Assembly (NCBI GenBank): GCA_018065985.1
Contig: JAGHSF010000043.1
Location: 1-64,000, forward strand
DNA length: 64,000 nucleotides
Reading direction: 5' to 3'
Origin: Candidatus Cryptobacteroides choladohippi
Lineage (GTDB): Bacteria > Bacteroidota > Bacteroidia > Bacteroidales > UBA932
Shown here one piece after another: positions 53,379 to 62,477 of the stretch. The translations under genes were made by a program, and so were the position numbers. The number at the start of each line of letters is the position of its first letter. Position 1 is the first letter of the stretch. The notes below the pieces were generated by a model that was not told the origin of the DNA, did not search any database, and saw only the letters and a program-made list of their open reading frames with translations.

Positions 53379-54722
53379 CTAGATGATTCCCTGCTCGAGC
53401 ATGGCCGTCGCAACCTTCATGAAGCCGGCGATGTTTGCACCCTTGACATAGTCTATGCTGCCGTCGGGCTGGGTTCCGTACTTCACACAGGCCTCATGGA
53501 TCGAATCCATGATGAAATGAAGCTTCTCGTCGACCTCCCTGCCGCTCCAGCTGATGTGAGAGGCATTCTGGGTCATCTCAAGACCCGATGTTGCAACTCC
53601 ACCGGCATTCACAGCCTTTCCGGGAGCGAAGAGCACCCCGTTGTTCTGGAAGAAGTGGATGGCACCGGGCTGGCAGCCCATGTTGGAAACCTCGCAGCAA
53701 CACCATGTACCGTTCGCCTTGAGTTCCTTTGCGTCATCCTCCGAGAGCTCGTTCTGGAATGCACAGGGAAGGGCGATATCGCACTTGACGCTCCAGGCCT
53801 TCTTGCCGGGAGTGAAGAACGCCTTGCCGGGGAACATGTCAGCCATGTCCTGAACCCTGTTGCGGTTTGACGCGCGCATGACAAGCATGTAGTCTATCAT
53901 CTCACCGGTGATTCCTTCGGGGATACTGCAGACGCCGTCAGGTCCGCTGATAGCGACCACCTTTGCGCCGAGTTCCGTGGCCTTCTTGCATGCACCCCAG
54001 GCTACATTGCCGAATCCTGAAATGGCAACAGTCTTGCCTGCGATGTCCTTGCCTGCCTTGTGAAGCAGATTCTGGGTAAAATAGAGAGCCCCGAATCCGG
54101 TTGCCTCCGGACGCAGAATGCTGCCGCCCCAGGTCGCACCCTTTCCGGTAAGCACACCTGTATTGTACTCGCGTGCAAGCTTCTTGTACTGGCCATAGAG
54201 GAAGCCTATCTCGCGGCCGCCCACGCCCACGTCACCAGCCGGGATGTCCTGGTCAGGACCTATGCACTGCCAGAGTTCCTGCATGAACGCCTGGCAGAAG
54301 CGCATGATCTCATCGTTGCTCTTGCCCACGGGATCGAAGTCGGAGCCGCCCTTGGCGCCACCCATGGGCAGGGTTGTGAGCGCATTCTTGAATGTCTGCT
54401 CGAAACCGAGGAACTTGAGCATGGAAGGAGTCACTGCCCTATGGAAGCGCAGGCCTCCCTTGTACGGACCGATTGCACTGTTGAACTGGATGCGATAGCC
54501 GAGGTTGGTCCTGACCTCCCCCCTGTCATCAACCCATGTAACACGGAATGTAAAGATTCGGTCGGGCTCGACCATCCTCTCCACAATTCTGGCCTTCTCG
54601 AACTCAGGATGCTGGTTGTAAACCTCTTCCACTGACTCCAATACCTCCTGCACCGCCTGGAGATACTCGTTCTCACCGGGATGCTTGGCCTGGAGGCTGG
54701 CCATGATCTCTTGTGTTTTCAT
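53379..54722 (-). CDS. gdhA: Glutamate dehydrogenase (hexameric type, probably NADP-dependent)
   Basis: A 447-residue enzyme that interconverts 2-oxoglutarate plus ammonia and glutamate. Substrate motifs are IGPYKGGLRFHRAVTPSMLK with the binding lysine, LPMGGAKGGSDFDPVGK with the catalytic lysine, and PAGDVGVGGREIGFL; the Rossmann segment is KTVAISGFGNVAWG. The length and the hexameric-class layout fit the biosynthetic GdhA. ATG 54722 (MKTQEIMASL) is chosen; an in-frame extension of 22 codons enters the korB gene. It lies 19 bases after korB in the same direction, so it shares 2-oxoglutarate with the product of that operon. Confidence 0.95.
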   Translation of the reverse strand: MKTQEIMASLQAKHPGENEYLQAVQEVLESVEEVYNQHPEFEKARIVERMVEPDRIFTFRVTWVDDRGEVRTNLGYRIQFNSAIGPYKGGLRFHRAVTPSMLKFLGFEQTFKNALTTLPMGGAKGGSDFDPVGKSNDEIMRFCQAFMQELWQCIGPDQDIPAGDVGVGGREIGFLYGQYKKLAREYNTGVLTGKGATWGGSILRPEATGFGALYFTQNLLHKAGKDIAGKTVAISGFGNVAWGACKKATELGAKVVAISGPDGVCSIPEGITGEMIDYMLVMRASNRNRVQDMADMFPGKAFFTPGKKAWSVKCDIALPCAFQNELSEDDAKELKANGTWCCCEVSNMGCQPGAIHFFQNNGVLFAPGKAVNAGGVATSGLEMTQNASHISWSGREVDEKLHFIMDSIHEACVKYGTQPDGSIDYVKGANIAGFMKVATAMLEQGII

Positions 54723-54741
54723 TGCATGAAGGATTTGTACT

Positions 54742-55761
54742 TTATTCAACTTCCCATGTGGACCCGCTATGCAGCAGATCGTCCACACAGTGAATCTTCG
54801 ACTTCTTCATGACGTCCAGCACCTGATCGCGGACACCGTCGTCATAAGTTATGTCCTTGACGTCACGTATGACGCCGAGAGCCACAGGATAGTCAGGGCC
54901 CTTCATGTCTGCAAGGGCCATATGGATGCCCATGTCGTCAGCATGGGAATCGTGCACCAGGATATCATCCTCTGTGACGCCGTCCTGGCCAATGGTGACG
55001 ACGCGGATCTTCTTGCCGTCATAGACAAGGCCCTTGTCCCTGTTCCTGCCGAAGATCATCTTTTCCCCCTGGCGGAGAAGGATGGTATGGTCCGCCTTGA
55101 CTGCGGGGTCGGACAGGTCCTTGTGCGCACCGTCATTGAAGATGACGCAGTTGGTGAGGAACTCCATGACGGAGCAGCCGTCATGCAAGGCGGCAGCGGT
55201 CATGATTTCCTGATTGAGCTTCAGCTCCACGTCGAGTGAACGGGCAAAGAAGGTACCCTTGGCACCGAGCACAAGAGAGCCGGGGTTGAAAGGATGCTCG
55301 ACGGTTCCATAAGGCGAGGTCTTCGTGATGGCACCGAACTTTGAGGTCGGTGAATACTGTCCTTTGGTGAGACCGTATATCTGGTTGTTGAAGAGCATGA
55401 TATTGATGTCGACGTTCCTGCGGATGGCGTGGATGAAATGGTTTCCACCGATCGCGAGTGCGTCGCCATCGCCACAGGCCTGCCAGACGGTCAGGTCGGG
55501 ATTCGCCACCTTGATGCCCGTGGAAATTGCTGTGGCGCGTCCATGGATGCTGTGGAATCCATATGTATCCATGTAATACGGGAGGCGTGAGGAGCATCCT
55601 ATGCCGGATACGACCACATATCTCTCCTTCTCATACCCAAGAGCCTGGCTCACAAGAGGCAGAGCCCTCTGAAGGGCGGCAAGCACGGCATGGTCACCGC
55701 AACCGGGGCACCAGCGTACCTCCTGGTCGCTCTTGAAGTCCTTGAATGTAAGGTTAGTCAT
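54742..55761 (-). CDS. korB: 2-oxoacid:ferredoxin oxidoreductase, beta subunit (KorB-like)
   Basis: A 339-residue thiamine-diphosphate subunit. RWCPGCGDHAVLAALQRAL starts the PP domain. WQACGDGDALAIGGNHFIHA and NIMLFNNQIYGLTKGQYSPTS carry the ThDP-Mg motif (GDGD with the following NN). The cysteines in the N-terminal CPGCG are typical of ferredoxin-linked enzymes. With KorA it should catalyse oxidative decarboxylation of 2-oxoglutarate or its reverse. The alternative is another 2-oxoacid, which motifs alone cannot exclude. It lies 3 bases after korA. Confidence 0.9.
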   Translation of the reverse strand: MTNLTFKDFKSDQEVRWCPGCGDHAVLAALQRALPLVSQALGYEKERYVVVSGIGCSSRLPYYMDTYGFHSIHGRATAISTGIKVANPDLTVWQACGDGDALAIGGNHFIHAIRRNVDINIMLFNNQIYGLTKGQYSPTSKFGAITKTSPYGTVEHPFNPGSLVLGAKGTFFARSLDVELKLNQEIMTAAALHDGCSVMEFLTNCVIFNDGAHKDLSDPAVKADHTILLRQGEKMIFGRNRDKGLVYDGKKIRVVTIGQDGVTEDDILVHDSHADDMGIHMALADMKGPDYPVALGVIRDVKDITYDDGVRDQVLDVMKKSKIHCVDDLLHSGSTWEVE

Positions 55762-55764
55762 AGC

Positions 55765-57612
55765 CTATATCTCATTCTTGATGGCCTGTACGAGCTCGCT
55801 CACGAGGAACGGCTGGCCCTGGACCTTGTTAAACTTGTGAATGTCGGAATCCGGGAACTGCGCACGCAGATAATCCGCAAACTGGCCGCTGTTCAGCTCG
55901 CATACCAGAATCTTCTGGAATCCGGCGAAGACTTCGGCAGTATTTGCCGGCAGCGGGTTGATGTAGTCGAAGTGCGCGTAAGAGACCTCGACCCCATCCT
56001 GGCGCACTTCTTCCATTGCGCTGAGAAGATGGCCGTAAGTGCCACCCCAGCCCACAACGAGGAGCTTGCCGGATGCTGCGCCGTCAATCTCGAGAGCAGG
56101 GATGTCCCTTGCGATGCGCGCTATCTTTTCAGCACGCTCGGAAACCATCGTGGCGTGATTGGCAGGGTCTGTCGAAAGCACGCCTCTGTGGTTCTTCTCA
56201 AGGCCGCCCACACGATGCTCGAGTCCTTTCTGGCCGGGCAGCGCCCAACGGCGGACAAGTGTCTCCGGATCGCGCTGGAACGGATAGTAGGTCTCCCCTT
56301 CCTTGAGCTGGCCAAGCGCGAAAGGAGGAACGATTTCGGGATAGTCCTTCATCGACGGGATGCACCATGGCTCCGAACCGTTGCCGAGGAAGCCCTCAGA
56401 CAGCAGAAGCACAGGGGTCATGTGCTCGACCGCGATCTTCGCGGCATTGAATGCCGCATCGAAGCAGTTTGCGGGAGAATGTGCCGCCACCACAGCCACG
56501 GGGCACTCGCCGTTTCGGCCATAGAGGGCCTGGTTGAGGTCGGACTGCTCAGTCTTGGTGGGAAGTCCCGTGGAAGGACCGCCACGCTGAACATCGACCA
56601 CGACAAGCGGAAGTTCGGCCATGACGGCAAGTCCGAGCGCTTCGCTCTTGAGCGAGAGGCCGGGTCCTGATGTCGTGGTGACTGCCAGGTTTCCTGCAAA
56701 AGAGGCTCCGATGGCAGTGCAGATGCCTGCAATCTCATCCTCAGCCTGAAGTGTCTTCGCGCCAAGGCTCTTGTGGATGGCGAGTTCCTCAAGAATGTTG
56801 GTTGCCGGCGTGATAGGGTAAGACCCGCAGAACAGGGGCAGGCCGGACTTCTCGGAAGCGGCCAGCAGTCCCCATGCGGTTGCCTGGTTGCCGGTGATGT
56901 TGCGGTATGTACCCTTCTTCATCTTTCCGGAGGGCTGTACCGTATATGTATTGGCGATGGCCTGGATGTTTGCAGCATAGTTGAATCCGTCATTGAGGAC
57001 CTTCTTGTTAGGTTCGATCACTTCGGGATGCTTCTTTGCGAATTTTCTCTCAAGGTATGTATAGATGTACTCGAGCGGACGGTTGTAGATGTAGCATGCC
57101 ATACCGAGAGTGAACATGTTCTTGCACTTGGATATGGCTTTGGGATCCATCCCGGAATCCTTGAGACTCTCATGCGTGAGGGTTGAGATGGGGGCGACGA
57201 TGAGCGCCCTGTCCTCAACATGAAGCTCAGTGAAAGGATTCTCGGTCTCGAAACCGCTCTTCTGCATAGCTGCATCGGTGAATGCGTCTTCATCCACAAG
57301 AATCATCGCAGTGGGCTTGCACCACTTTGCATTTGCCTTGAGGGCGGCGGGATTCATGGCGACAAGAAGATCACAGAAATCGCCGGGAGTGTTTACCTTG
57401 TCTGTTCCGATGTGTACCTGAAAGCCGGATACGCCGGATACGGTGTCATGAGGTGCGCGGATTTCAGCCGGATAGTCGGGGAAAGTGGACAGTCCGTTGC
57501 CATACACGGCACTCATATCCGCAAACAGAGACCCGGTGAGCTGCATTCCGTCACCTGAATCTCCGGCAAAACGAATCACGACATCCTTGGTGTCAATGAC
57601 TTTATGTTGCAT
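55765..57612 (-). CDS. korA: 2-oxoacid:ferredoxin oxidoreductase, alpha subunit with fused gamma domain (KorA-like)
   Basis: A 615-residue subunit. Residues about 1-190 are the gamma domain (VVIRFAGDSGDGMQLTGSLF, DYPAEIRAPHDTVSGVSGFQ), fused to the alpha domain (about 210-615) with CGSYPITPATNILEELA, AEDEIAGICTAIGASFAGNL, TTTSGPGLSLKSEALGL and QRGGPSTGLPTKTEQSDL. The fusion and length are usual for the 2-oxoglutarate enzyme of Bacteroidota. ATG 57612 (MQHKVIDTK) is chosen because the longer frame begins inside the terminator of the upstream unit. No -7 box is visible, so its promoter is unclear. Confidence 0.9.
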   Translation of the reverse strand: MQHKVIDTKDVVIRFAGDSGDGMQLTGSLFADMSAVYGNGLSTFPDYPAEIRAPHDTVSGVSGFQVHIGTDKVNTPGDFCDLLVAMNPAALKANAKWCKPTAMILVDEDAFTDAAMQKSGFETENPFTELHVEDRALIVAPISTLTHESLKDSGMDPKAISKCKNMFTLGMACYIYNRPLEYIYTYLERKFAKKHPEVIEPNKKVLNDGFNYAANIQAIANTYTVQPSGKMKKGTYRNITGNQATAWGLLAASEKSGLPLFCGSYPITPATNILEELAIHKSLGAKTLQAEDEIAGICTAIGASFAGNLAVTTTSGPGLSLKSEALGLAVMAELPLVVVDVQRGGPSTGLPTKTEQSDLNQALYGRNGECPVAVVAAHSPANCFDAAFNAAKIAVEHMTPVLLLSEGFLGNGSEPWCIPSMKDYPEIVPPFALGQLKEGETYYPFQRDPETLVRRWALPGQKGLEHRVGGLEKNHRGVLSTDPANHATMVSERAEKIARIARDIPALEIDGAASGKLLVVGWGGTYGHLLSAMEEVRQDGVEVSYAHFDYINPLPANTAEVFAGFQKILVCELNSGQFADYLRAQFPDSDIHKFNKVQGQPFLVSELVQAIKNEI

Positions 57613-57639
57613 TATATGATGCTGATTTTTAGTAAAAAA

Positions 57640-57663
57640 CCCCGCCTCCATCGGGAAGCGGGG
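57640..57663 (-). terminator. Terminator of the nadK-uppS-bamA-ompH unit
   Basis: On the minus strand GCCCCGC-type bases pair: CCCCGC (57640-57645) with GCGGGG (57658-57663), with further partial pairing inside, followed by a run of six T (57639-57634). Confidence 0.75.
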
Positions 57664-57680
57664 CAAATTGAATCAAAGTC

Positions 57681-58244
57681 TTACTGAGCCTGCTGAGCCT
57701 GTGCCTGAGCCTCGAGCTCCTTCTGGAGCTGTTCAACTGTCCTTCCTTCAGGGATGTTGAGGGCCTTGCGGCATGCTGGAGTAAGGTCGGTGCTCTGTGC
57801 GGGATCGACATAGAGAGCTGTGCTGATATCGAATACATAGATATAGCCGCCCTTCTTTGCAAGATCCTGAAGAGTGTTGTTTGCCTTCTCATAGATGGGA
57901 GCCATGAGCTCCTGCTGCTGCTGCTGAAGTTCCATCTGGATAGACTGCTCGAACTCCTGGATGCGCTGAGAGATCTCACCGAGTTCCTTCTCCTTGCTTT
58001 CCTTTATGGCCTGAGTCCAGGTGGAAGCCTTCTGGGTATACTGGGTGTACTTGCTCTGATACTCCTCGACCATTGACTGATAGGTTTCCTGAGCCTCCTT
58101 GCTTGAAGCTGCAACAACCTCACGGGCCTTATCTGCTTCGGGCATGAGAGTAACGAGCTCCTGGAAGTTGACATGAGCGAACTTCTGTGCAAAACCTGCT
58201 ACAGAAACGAAGCCGAGTGCGGCAATCAAAAGAATCTTTTTCAT
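57681..58244 (-). CDS. OmpH/Skp-family periplasmic chaperone
   Basis: A 187-residue protein with a signal peptide (MKKILLIAALGFVSVAGFAQ) and the Skp/OmpH layout: a short strand (FAHVNFQELVTLMPE), then a long coiled coil (about 40-115) rich in Q, E and K, then ALYVDPAQSTDLTPACRKAL. The tail is a short AQ-rich repeat. Skp-like proteins hold unfolded outer-membrane proteins for BamA; here the gene lies 29 bases after bamA, which supports this role. A paralogue is at 63259-63870. Confidence 0.9.
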   Translation of the reverse strand: MKKILLIAALGFVSVAGFAQKFAHVNFQELVTLMPEADKAREVVAASSKEAQETYQSMVEEYQSKYTQYTQKASTWTQAIKESKEKELGEISQRIQEFEQSIQMELQQQQQELMAPIYEKANNTLQDLAKKGGYIYVFDISTALYVDPAQSTDLTPACRKALNIPEGRTVEQLQKELEAQAQAQQAQ

Positions 58245-58273
58245 ATTGGTTCTGATTTTAAATTGTTACTTAA

Positions 58274-60868
58274 TTAAAACTGCTGTCCTATGACGAAGTG
58301 GAACTGGCTTCCACCGTTGGCCTTGTCGTCAAATCCGTATCCCCAGTCAACACCGAGGAGACCTACCATCGGTAAGAAGATGCGCACACCTACGCCGGCG
58401 CTGCGTTTCATTATGAAAGGATTGAATTTTCTTATGTCCGACCAGCAGTTTCCGGCCTCGGCAAAACCGAGCACAAAGATTGTGGACTGAGGCTGGAGTA
58501 TCACAGGGTAACGGAGTTCGACGGTGAACTTGTCATACACATTTCCCGCGTACGCGTAACCATTTGAATTATACGCAGACACCTCATACGGAGTGAGCGA
58601 GTAGTTCTCGTAACCGCGCAGAGAGATGACTTCGGATCCATATGTGCTGTATCCGGACATGCCGTCACCTCCGACGAGGAAGCCTTCGAAAGGAGAGTAT
58701 CCCCATTTGCGGTTGTAGTATCCAAGATAGCCGAACTGAGCCCTGGTCATGAGCACAAGGTCACCTATGAGCTTGTTATATGTCGTGGCTGAGAACTTCC
58801 ACTTGTGATACTCGATCCACTTGTAACGGTCCTTCGATGACCAGTGGCTGTAGTCGATGCTTCTGGGATCGTCGACCGGTATCTTCTTGCCATCCTTGTC
58901 GAAATCGAACTTGCGCATGAGCGAGTACGGAGGGGTGAAGGCAACGGATGCCGAAATGTCGGAACCCTGGCGGGGATAGATCTGCTGGTCGGTGGAGTTG
59001 CGCATCAGGTTCAGCGTGTAGCTGAGGTTGTGTGCAAGACCGTCATCGAAAATGAAGTATCCGGAATACCAGTTGGTCAGCTTGTATGTCTGCCAGCTGA
59101 GACCATTGTACAGCACGAAATAGTTGTCAGGCCACTTCAGACGCTTTCCGAGCGATGCGGAGAAGCCGTACACCTCCATCTGCCTGTCGTGGCTGAGAAT
59201 GCTCAGAGCAAGAAGCGAGTTGGTCTGGCGTGTGTAGTAGGCGCTCAGGTTCAGAGAAGTAGGCTTCTTGCCGAAGAGCCAGGGCTCGGTGAAACTTGCG
59301 GTGAGTGCCGTGTAGTAGGTACCGTTGGTCTGGAAACGGAAAGCAAGGTTCTGGGCATCTCCGAGAGGCACAGGTTTCCACGCGCTCTTGTCGAAGATCC
59401 TCCGGGTGCTGAAGTTGTTGAAGCTCACGCCCACGGTGGCAACGAAGGTGTTGCCGCCCCATCCTCCCGAGAGTTCGAGCTGGCTGGAAGGCTTCTCGGT
59501 CACGTTGTACACGAGGTCCACAGTGCTGTTGAGTTCGTTGGGGATGATGCTGTATCCTCCCTCTCCCATGATGGCCTCAGGGTCGAACTGGCCCAGGGAC
59601 GCAATCTCACGGACGGAGCGTTCGAAGTCGGACTGGCTGAACAGGTAGCCCGGACGGGTGAATATCTGACGGCGCACAACCCTCTCGTTTGTGAGGTCGT
59701 TACCGTTGATGATGATATTGTTCAGAGTCGCCTGCTTGCCCTCCGAGATACGGATCTCGACATCGACGGAGTCATTCTGGATATTGGTCTCCACAGGATT
59801 GATGCCGAAGAAGAGGTAGCCGTTGTCCCTGTAGAGCTTGGAGACATCGTACTCGTTCTGCTTTCCGCCACCCTTGAGACGCTTGTTCATCGATACCTGG
59901 TCGTATACATCACCCTTCTCGATTGCAAGTATCTGGTTGAGGGCCTCTGTCGTGTAAACCGAGTTGCCGGTCCAGGAAATGTCTCTGAAATAGTACTTGT
60001 CACCCTCTTCGAAGGTAAGGTCGATGCCAAGTCTGTTGGGTTTCTTGCCTTCCTTCTTGGGAGGAAGCATGTATATCGAATCCTTGACAAGACGAGCGTC
60101 CCTGTAGCCGGCCTCGTTGAAGGCGGAGAGGGCCATCTTCTTGTCGTTCTTGTATTCCTTCTCGTTGAACTTCTTGCTGCTGAAGAAGTTATAGATCTTC
60201 GCAGACTTCGTCTTCTTCATCTGCTTGGCGATCTTGAAGTCCTTGACGTTGTCGTTTCCGATGAAGTTGATCTCCTTGATCTTGATCTTCTCGCCACGGT
60301 CTACGGCAAAGTTCACACGGATGGCATTCTTGACAACGGTATCCTTCTGGGGAACGGCCTTGACCTCGCAGTTCAGGAAGCCCTTCTCGAAGTAGAAGCG
60401 CTTGATGATGTCACAGCTGGTCTTCTCGACGTAATCGGAAAACTCTCCGCCGCGGCGGAGATTGAGACGTTCCTTGAGGTCCTTCTGCTCACCGGACTTG
60501 ACGCCCGTGAACGTCCAGCGGGAAACCCTGGGACGCTCGATGATGCTTATCTTGAAATATGCAGAATCGCCATCGGCACTCAGATGGTCGACATTGAGCG
60601 CCACATCCTCGAAATACCGCTGAAGCCAAAGTCTCTTGACGATGTTGGAAACATCATCTCCGGGGATCGTGAGCTCCATTCCTTCCTGCATGCCGGTAAG
60701 CTGGATGATCTGCTGTTCACTGAAATAGTGATTTCCCTCAACGGTGACGCCGCCAATTATGTATTTCTTCGGATTATTGTAGTCCACCACCACGTCAGAC
60801 GTCTGGGCTCCGGCCACAGAAGGCGCGAGGCACAACGCAAGCAGTGTAAATATCAGTCCGAATCTCAT
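58274..60868 (-). CDS. bamA: Outer membrane protein assembly factor BamA
   Basis: An 864-residue Omp85 protein with a signal peptide (MRFGLIFTLLALCLAPSVAGAQ), POTRA repeats from about 40 to 440 (for example KKYIIGGVTVEGNHYFSEQQ and ATLNNIIINGNDLTNERVV), and a 16-stranded barrel. The VYNVTEKPSSQLELSGGWG start of the barrel, VGGDGMSGYSTYGSEVISLRGYEN and GVGVRIFLPMVGLLGVDWGYGFD are family features. The lid/surface loops are long. ATG 60868 is chosen because the frame further upstream has no ATG and a -7 box at 60889-60896 lies in it. BamA folds beta-barrel proteins into the outer membrane. Confidence 0.95.
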   Translation of the reverse strand: MRFGLIFTLLALCLAPSVAGAQTSDVVVDYNNPKKYIIGGVTVEGNHYFSEQQIIQLTGMQEGMELTIPGDDVSNIVKRLWLQRYFEDVALNVDHLSADGDSAYFKISIIERPRVSRWTFTGVKSGEQKDLKERLNLRRGGEFSDYVEKTSCDIIKRFYFEKGFLNCEVKAVPQKDTVVKNAIRVNFAVDRGEKIKIKEINFIGNDNVKDFKIAKQMKKTKSAKIYNFFSSKKFNEKEYKNDKKMALSAFNEAGYRDARLVKDSIYMLPPKKEGKKPNRLGIDLTFEEGDKYYFRDISWTGNSVYTTEALNQILAIEKGDVYDQVSMNKRLKGGGKQNEYDVSKLYRDNGYLFFGINPVETNIQNDSVDVEIRISEGKQATLNNIIINGNDLTNERVVRRQIFTRPGYLFSQSDFERSVREIASLGQFDPEAIMGEGGYSIIPNELNSTVDLVYNVTEKPSSQLELSGGWGGNTFVATVGVSFNNFSTRRIFDKSAWKPVPLGDAQNLAFRFQTNGTYYTALTASFTEPWLFGKKPTSLNLSAYYTRQTNSLLALSILSHDRQMEVYGFSASLGKRLKWPDNYFVLYNGLSWQTYKLTNWYSGYFIFDDGLAHNLSYTLNLMRNSTDQQIYPRQGSDISASVAFTPPYSLMRKFDFDKDGKKIPVDDPRSIDYSHWSSKDRYKWIEYHKWKFSATTYNKLIGDLVLMTRAQFGYLGYYNRKWGYSPFEGFLVGGDGMSGYSTYGSEVISLRGYENYSLTPYEVSAYNSNGYAYAGNVYDKFTVELRYPVILQPQSTIFVLGFAEAGNCWSDIRKFNPFIMKRSAGVGVRIFLPMVGLLGVDWGYGFDDKANGGSQFHFVIGQQF

Positions 60869-60888
60869 GTTGTATGATAAATAGTCTG

Positions 60889-60896
60889 CAAATATA
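60889..60896 (-). promoter_or_regulatory. Internal -7 promoter box for bamA-ompH
   Basis: TATATTTG on the minus strand, between the uppS stop and the bamA ATG, 20 bases before the start. It allows bamA and ompH to be transcribed apart from nadK-uppS. Confidence 0.6.
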
Positions 60897-60901
60897 CTCA
60901 A

Positions 60902-61582
60902 TTATTTCACTTTTCCGAAACGACGGTCGCGCAACGCATATTCCTCGATTGCAGCGCGATACTCTTCTTTTCTAAAATCGGGCCAAAGTGTCGGCGTGAA
61001 CACAAATTCCGTATAGGCAAGCTGCCAGAGCATATAGTTGCTGAGGCGCTGCTCGCCCGAAGTGCGGATAAGCAGGTCCGGGTCGGGGATGCCGGAGGTC
61101 ACAAGGAACGGCTCTATGTCGTCAGACCCCGCAGCGGCCATGCGGCGGGCGGCCTGCTGTATGTCCCACTTGCCACTGTAGCTGATCAGAAGGATCATCG
61201 TGAGCCTGTCGCCCCCGGCAGTCTCGTTGTCGATCATGTCGATGGTGGCATTCAGCTCATCGCTGAGGCGGGACCTGTTGCCAAGCACGCGGAAATGCAC
61301 TCCATGCTCCTTGAAGTTCTCAAGCTCGCCCACCATGGCCTTCAGCATGAGACCCATCAGCGTGTTGACCTCCGAGTCGGGACGGCCCCAGTTCTCTTCC
61401 GAGAACGCGAAGAAGGAGACATAACGTATCCCCCAGTCGACCGAGGCCTCCATCACGGCGCGGACGCTCTCCACGCCCTCGAAATGTCCATATACCCTTT
61501 CTTTGCCTCTCTGTCTGGCCCAGCGGCCGTTTCCGTCCATGATTATGGATACGTGGGTGGGAATGATACTAGGTGGCTGCAT
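60902..61582 (-). CDS. uppS: Isoprenyl transferase (undecaprenyl diphosphate synthase)
   Basis: A 226-residue cis-prenyltransferase. Motif I is SIIMDGNGRWARQRGKERVYGH with its catalytic Asp, motif III-V is YVSFFAFSEENWGRP, and the last motif is DPDLLIRTSGEQRLSNYMLWQLAYTEF. It makes the C55 lipid carrier for peptidoglycan and surface glycans. It lies 16 bases after nadK and 33 bases before bamA in the same direction. Confidence 0.96.
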   Translation of the reverse strand: MQPPSIIPTHVSIIMDGNGRWARQRGKERVYGHFEGVESVRAVMEASVDWGIRYVSFFAFSEENWGRPDSEVNTLMGLMLKAMVGELENFKEHGVHFRVLGNRSRLSDELNATIDMIDNETAGGDRLTMILLISYSGKWDIQQAARRMAAAGSDDIEPFLVTSGIPDPDLLIRTSGEQRLSNYMLWQLAYTEFVFTPTLWPDFRKEEYRAAIEEYALRDRRFGKVK

Positions 61583-61598
61583 ACTGATTGATTGTCTG

Positions 61599-62414
61599 TT
61601 AGATCCCGTTGCGAAGGTCGTCTCCCCAATGGAGACGGGTGCGGAGGGCTCCTATGAATGATGACTCACCGATCCTGAGCCGGCGGAGTCGCAGAGGTGC
61701 GACGCAGACGTCGATTCCGGTACCGGCAGGTATTACGTAATTTCTGTTGTCGAGCGTGAGCACGGCGGACTCTTCCCTGGAATGGGGAACAAGGCTGATC
61801 GTGGTACCTTCGGGCACGATCAGAGGGCGCACGTTAAGGTTATGGGGAGCGATCGGAGCGATTATCAGCACCTTGGTGTCGGGCGTGCATATCGGGCCTC
61901 CGACACTGAGCGAATATGCCGTGGAACCCGAGCTGGTGCTGACCAAAAGCCCGTCGGCCCAATAGGTCGGCAGAGGGGTTCCGTTGACTTTCACATCGAC
62001 TCCGAGCATGGCCGCACCCATGCGGTGGACGGTCATCTCGTTGAGGGCAAGAGGCTGCCAGCGCTGTGGCGCAGCGCAGTCCAGCCCTACCATGAGCAGT
62101 TCCCTGTCCTCGACTGCATACTTGCCGGAAACAAGCGATTCCACCACATCTTCAGGACGATTCTCGGAAAGGAATCCAAGACGGCCGAAATTCATCCCGA
62201 CGATGGGGACTCCCGCCGGTGCCGCAAGCTGGGCGGCGGTGAGGAAGGTTCCGTCTCCCCCGAAACTCAGCAGCGCGCCGGTGCCCTCGACGAGGCCGCC
62301 TGCTGCGGCCACGTCATAGACATCGAAGCCCTTGTCCCTGAGGATTCCAAGAGGCTGAAGAACCCTTTCGTCATTCTTGAGATCCTTTTTCTTGATGTAA
62401 TACGCCAGTTTCAT
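61599..62414 (-). CDS. nadK: NAD kinase
   Basis: A 271-residue kinase that makes NADP from [16 protein letters not shown] is the GGDG motif; [14 protein letters not shown] and [23 protein letters not shown] are the other family motifs. ATG 62414 ([11 protein letters not shown]) is used; the frame can be stretched two codons to a TTG, which is not needed. The -7 box at 62425-62432 lies ten bases before the ATG. Confidence 0.95.
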   Translation of the reverse strand: MKLAYYIKKKDLKNDERVLQPLGILRDKGFDVYDVAAAGGLVEGTGALLSFGGDGTFLTAAQLAAPAGVPIVGMNFGRLGFLSENRPEDVVESLVSGKYAVEDRELLMVGLDCAAPQRWQPLALNEMTVHRMGAAMLGVDVKVNGTPLPTYWADGLLVSTSSGSTAYSLSVGGPICTPDTKVLIIAPIAPHNLNVRPLIVPEGTTISLVPHSREESAVLTLDNRNYVIPAGTGIDVCVAPLRLRRLRIGESSFIGALRTRLHWGDDLRNGI

Positions 62415-62424
62415 GTTCAAACTT

Positions 62425-62432
62425 CAAATTTA
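62425..62432 (-). promoter_or_regulatory. -7 promoter box for nadK
   Basis: TAAATTTG on the minus strand, ten bases before the ATG at 62414. It is divergent from the pdxJ box. Confidence 0.65.
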
Positions 62433-62465
62433 GCAATATATTTCCATTTTTTAAGCAGAAATCGC

Positions 62466-62473
62466 TACTTTTG
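62466..62473 (+). promoter_or_regulatory. -7 promoter box for pdxJ
   Basis: TACTTTTG on the plus strand, four bases before the ATG at 62478. It rules out the long in-frame upstream extension that runs through nadK. Confidence 0.65.
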
Positions 62474-62477
62474 TATC

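Noticed and set aside
53373..53389. GAATCA/TGATTC inverted repeat at the end of gdhA as a terminator
   Set aside because: Only six AT-rich pairs, with the T-run about 20 bases away; too weak to call.
58844..60877. A 677-codon open frame on the plus strand
   Set aside because: It lies entirely antisense to bamA, whose product is recognised over its whole length. The antisense translation shows no motif and is a product of codon bias in GC-rich DNA.
61782..62477. An upstream in-frame extension of pdxJ
   Set aside because: It runs antisense through nadK and starts upstream of the -7 box at 62466-62473; PdxJ begins normally at 62478.
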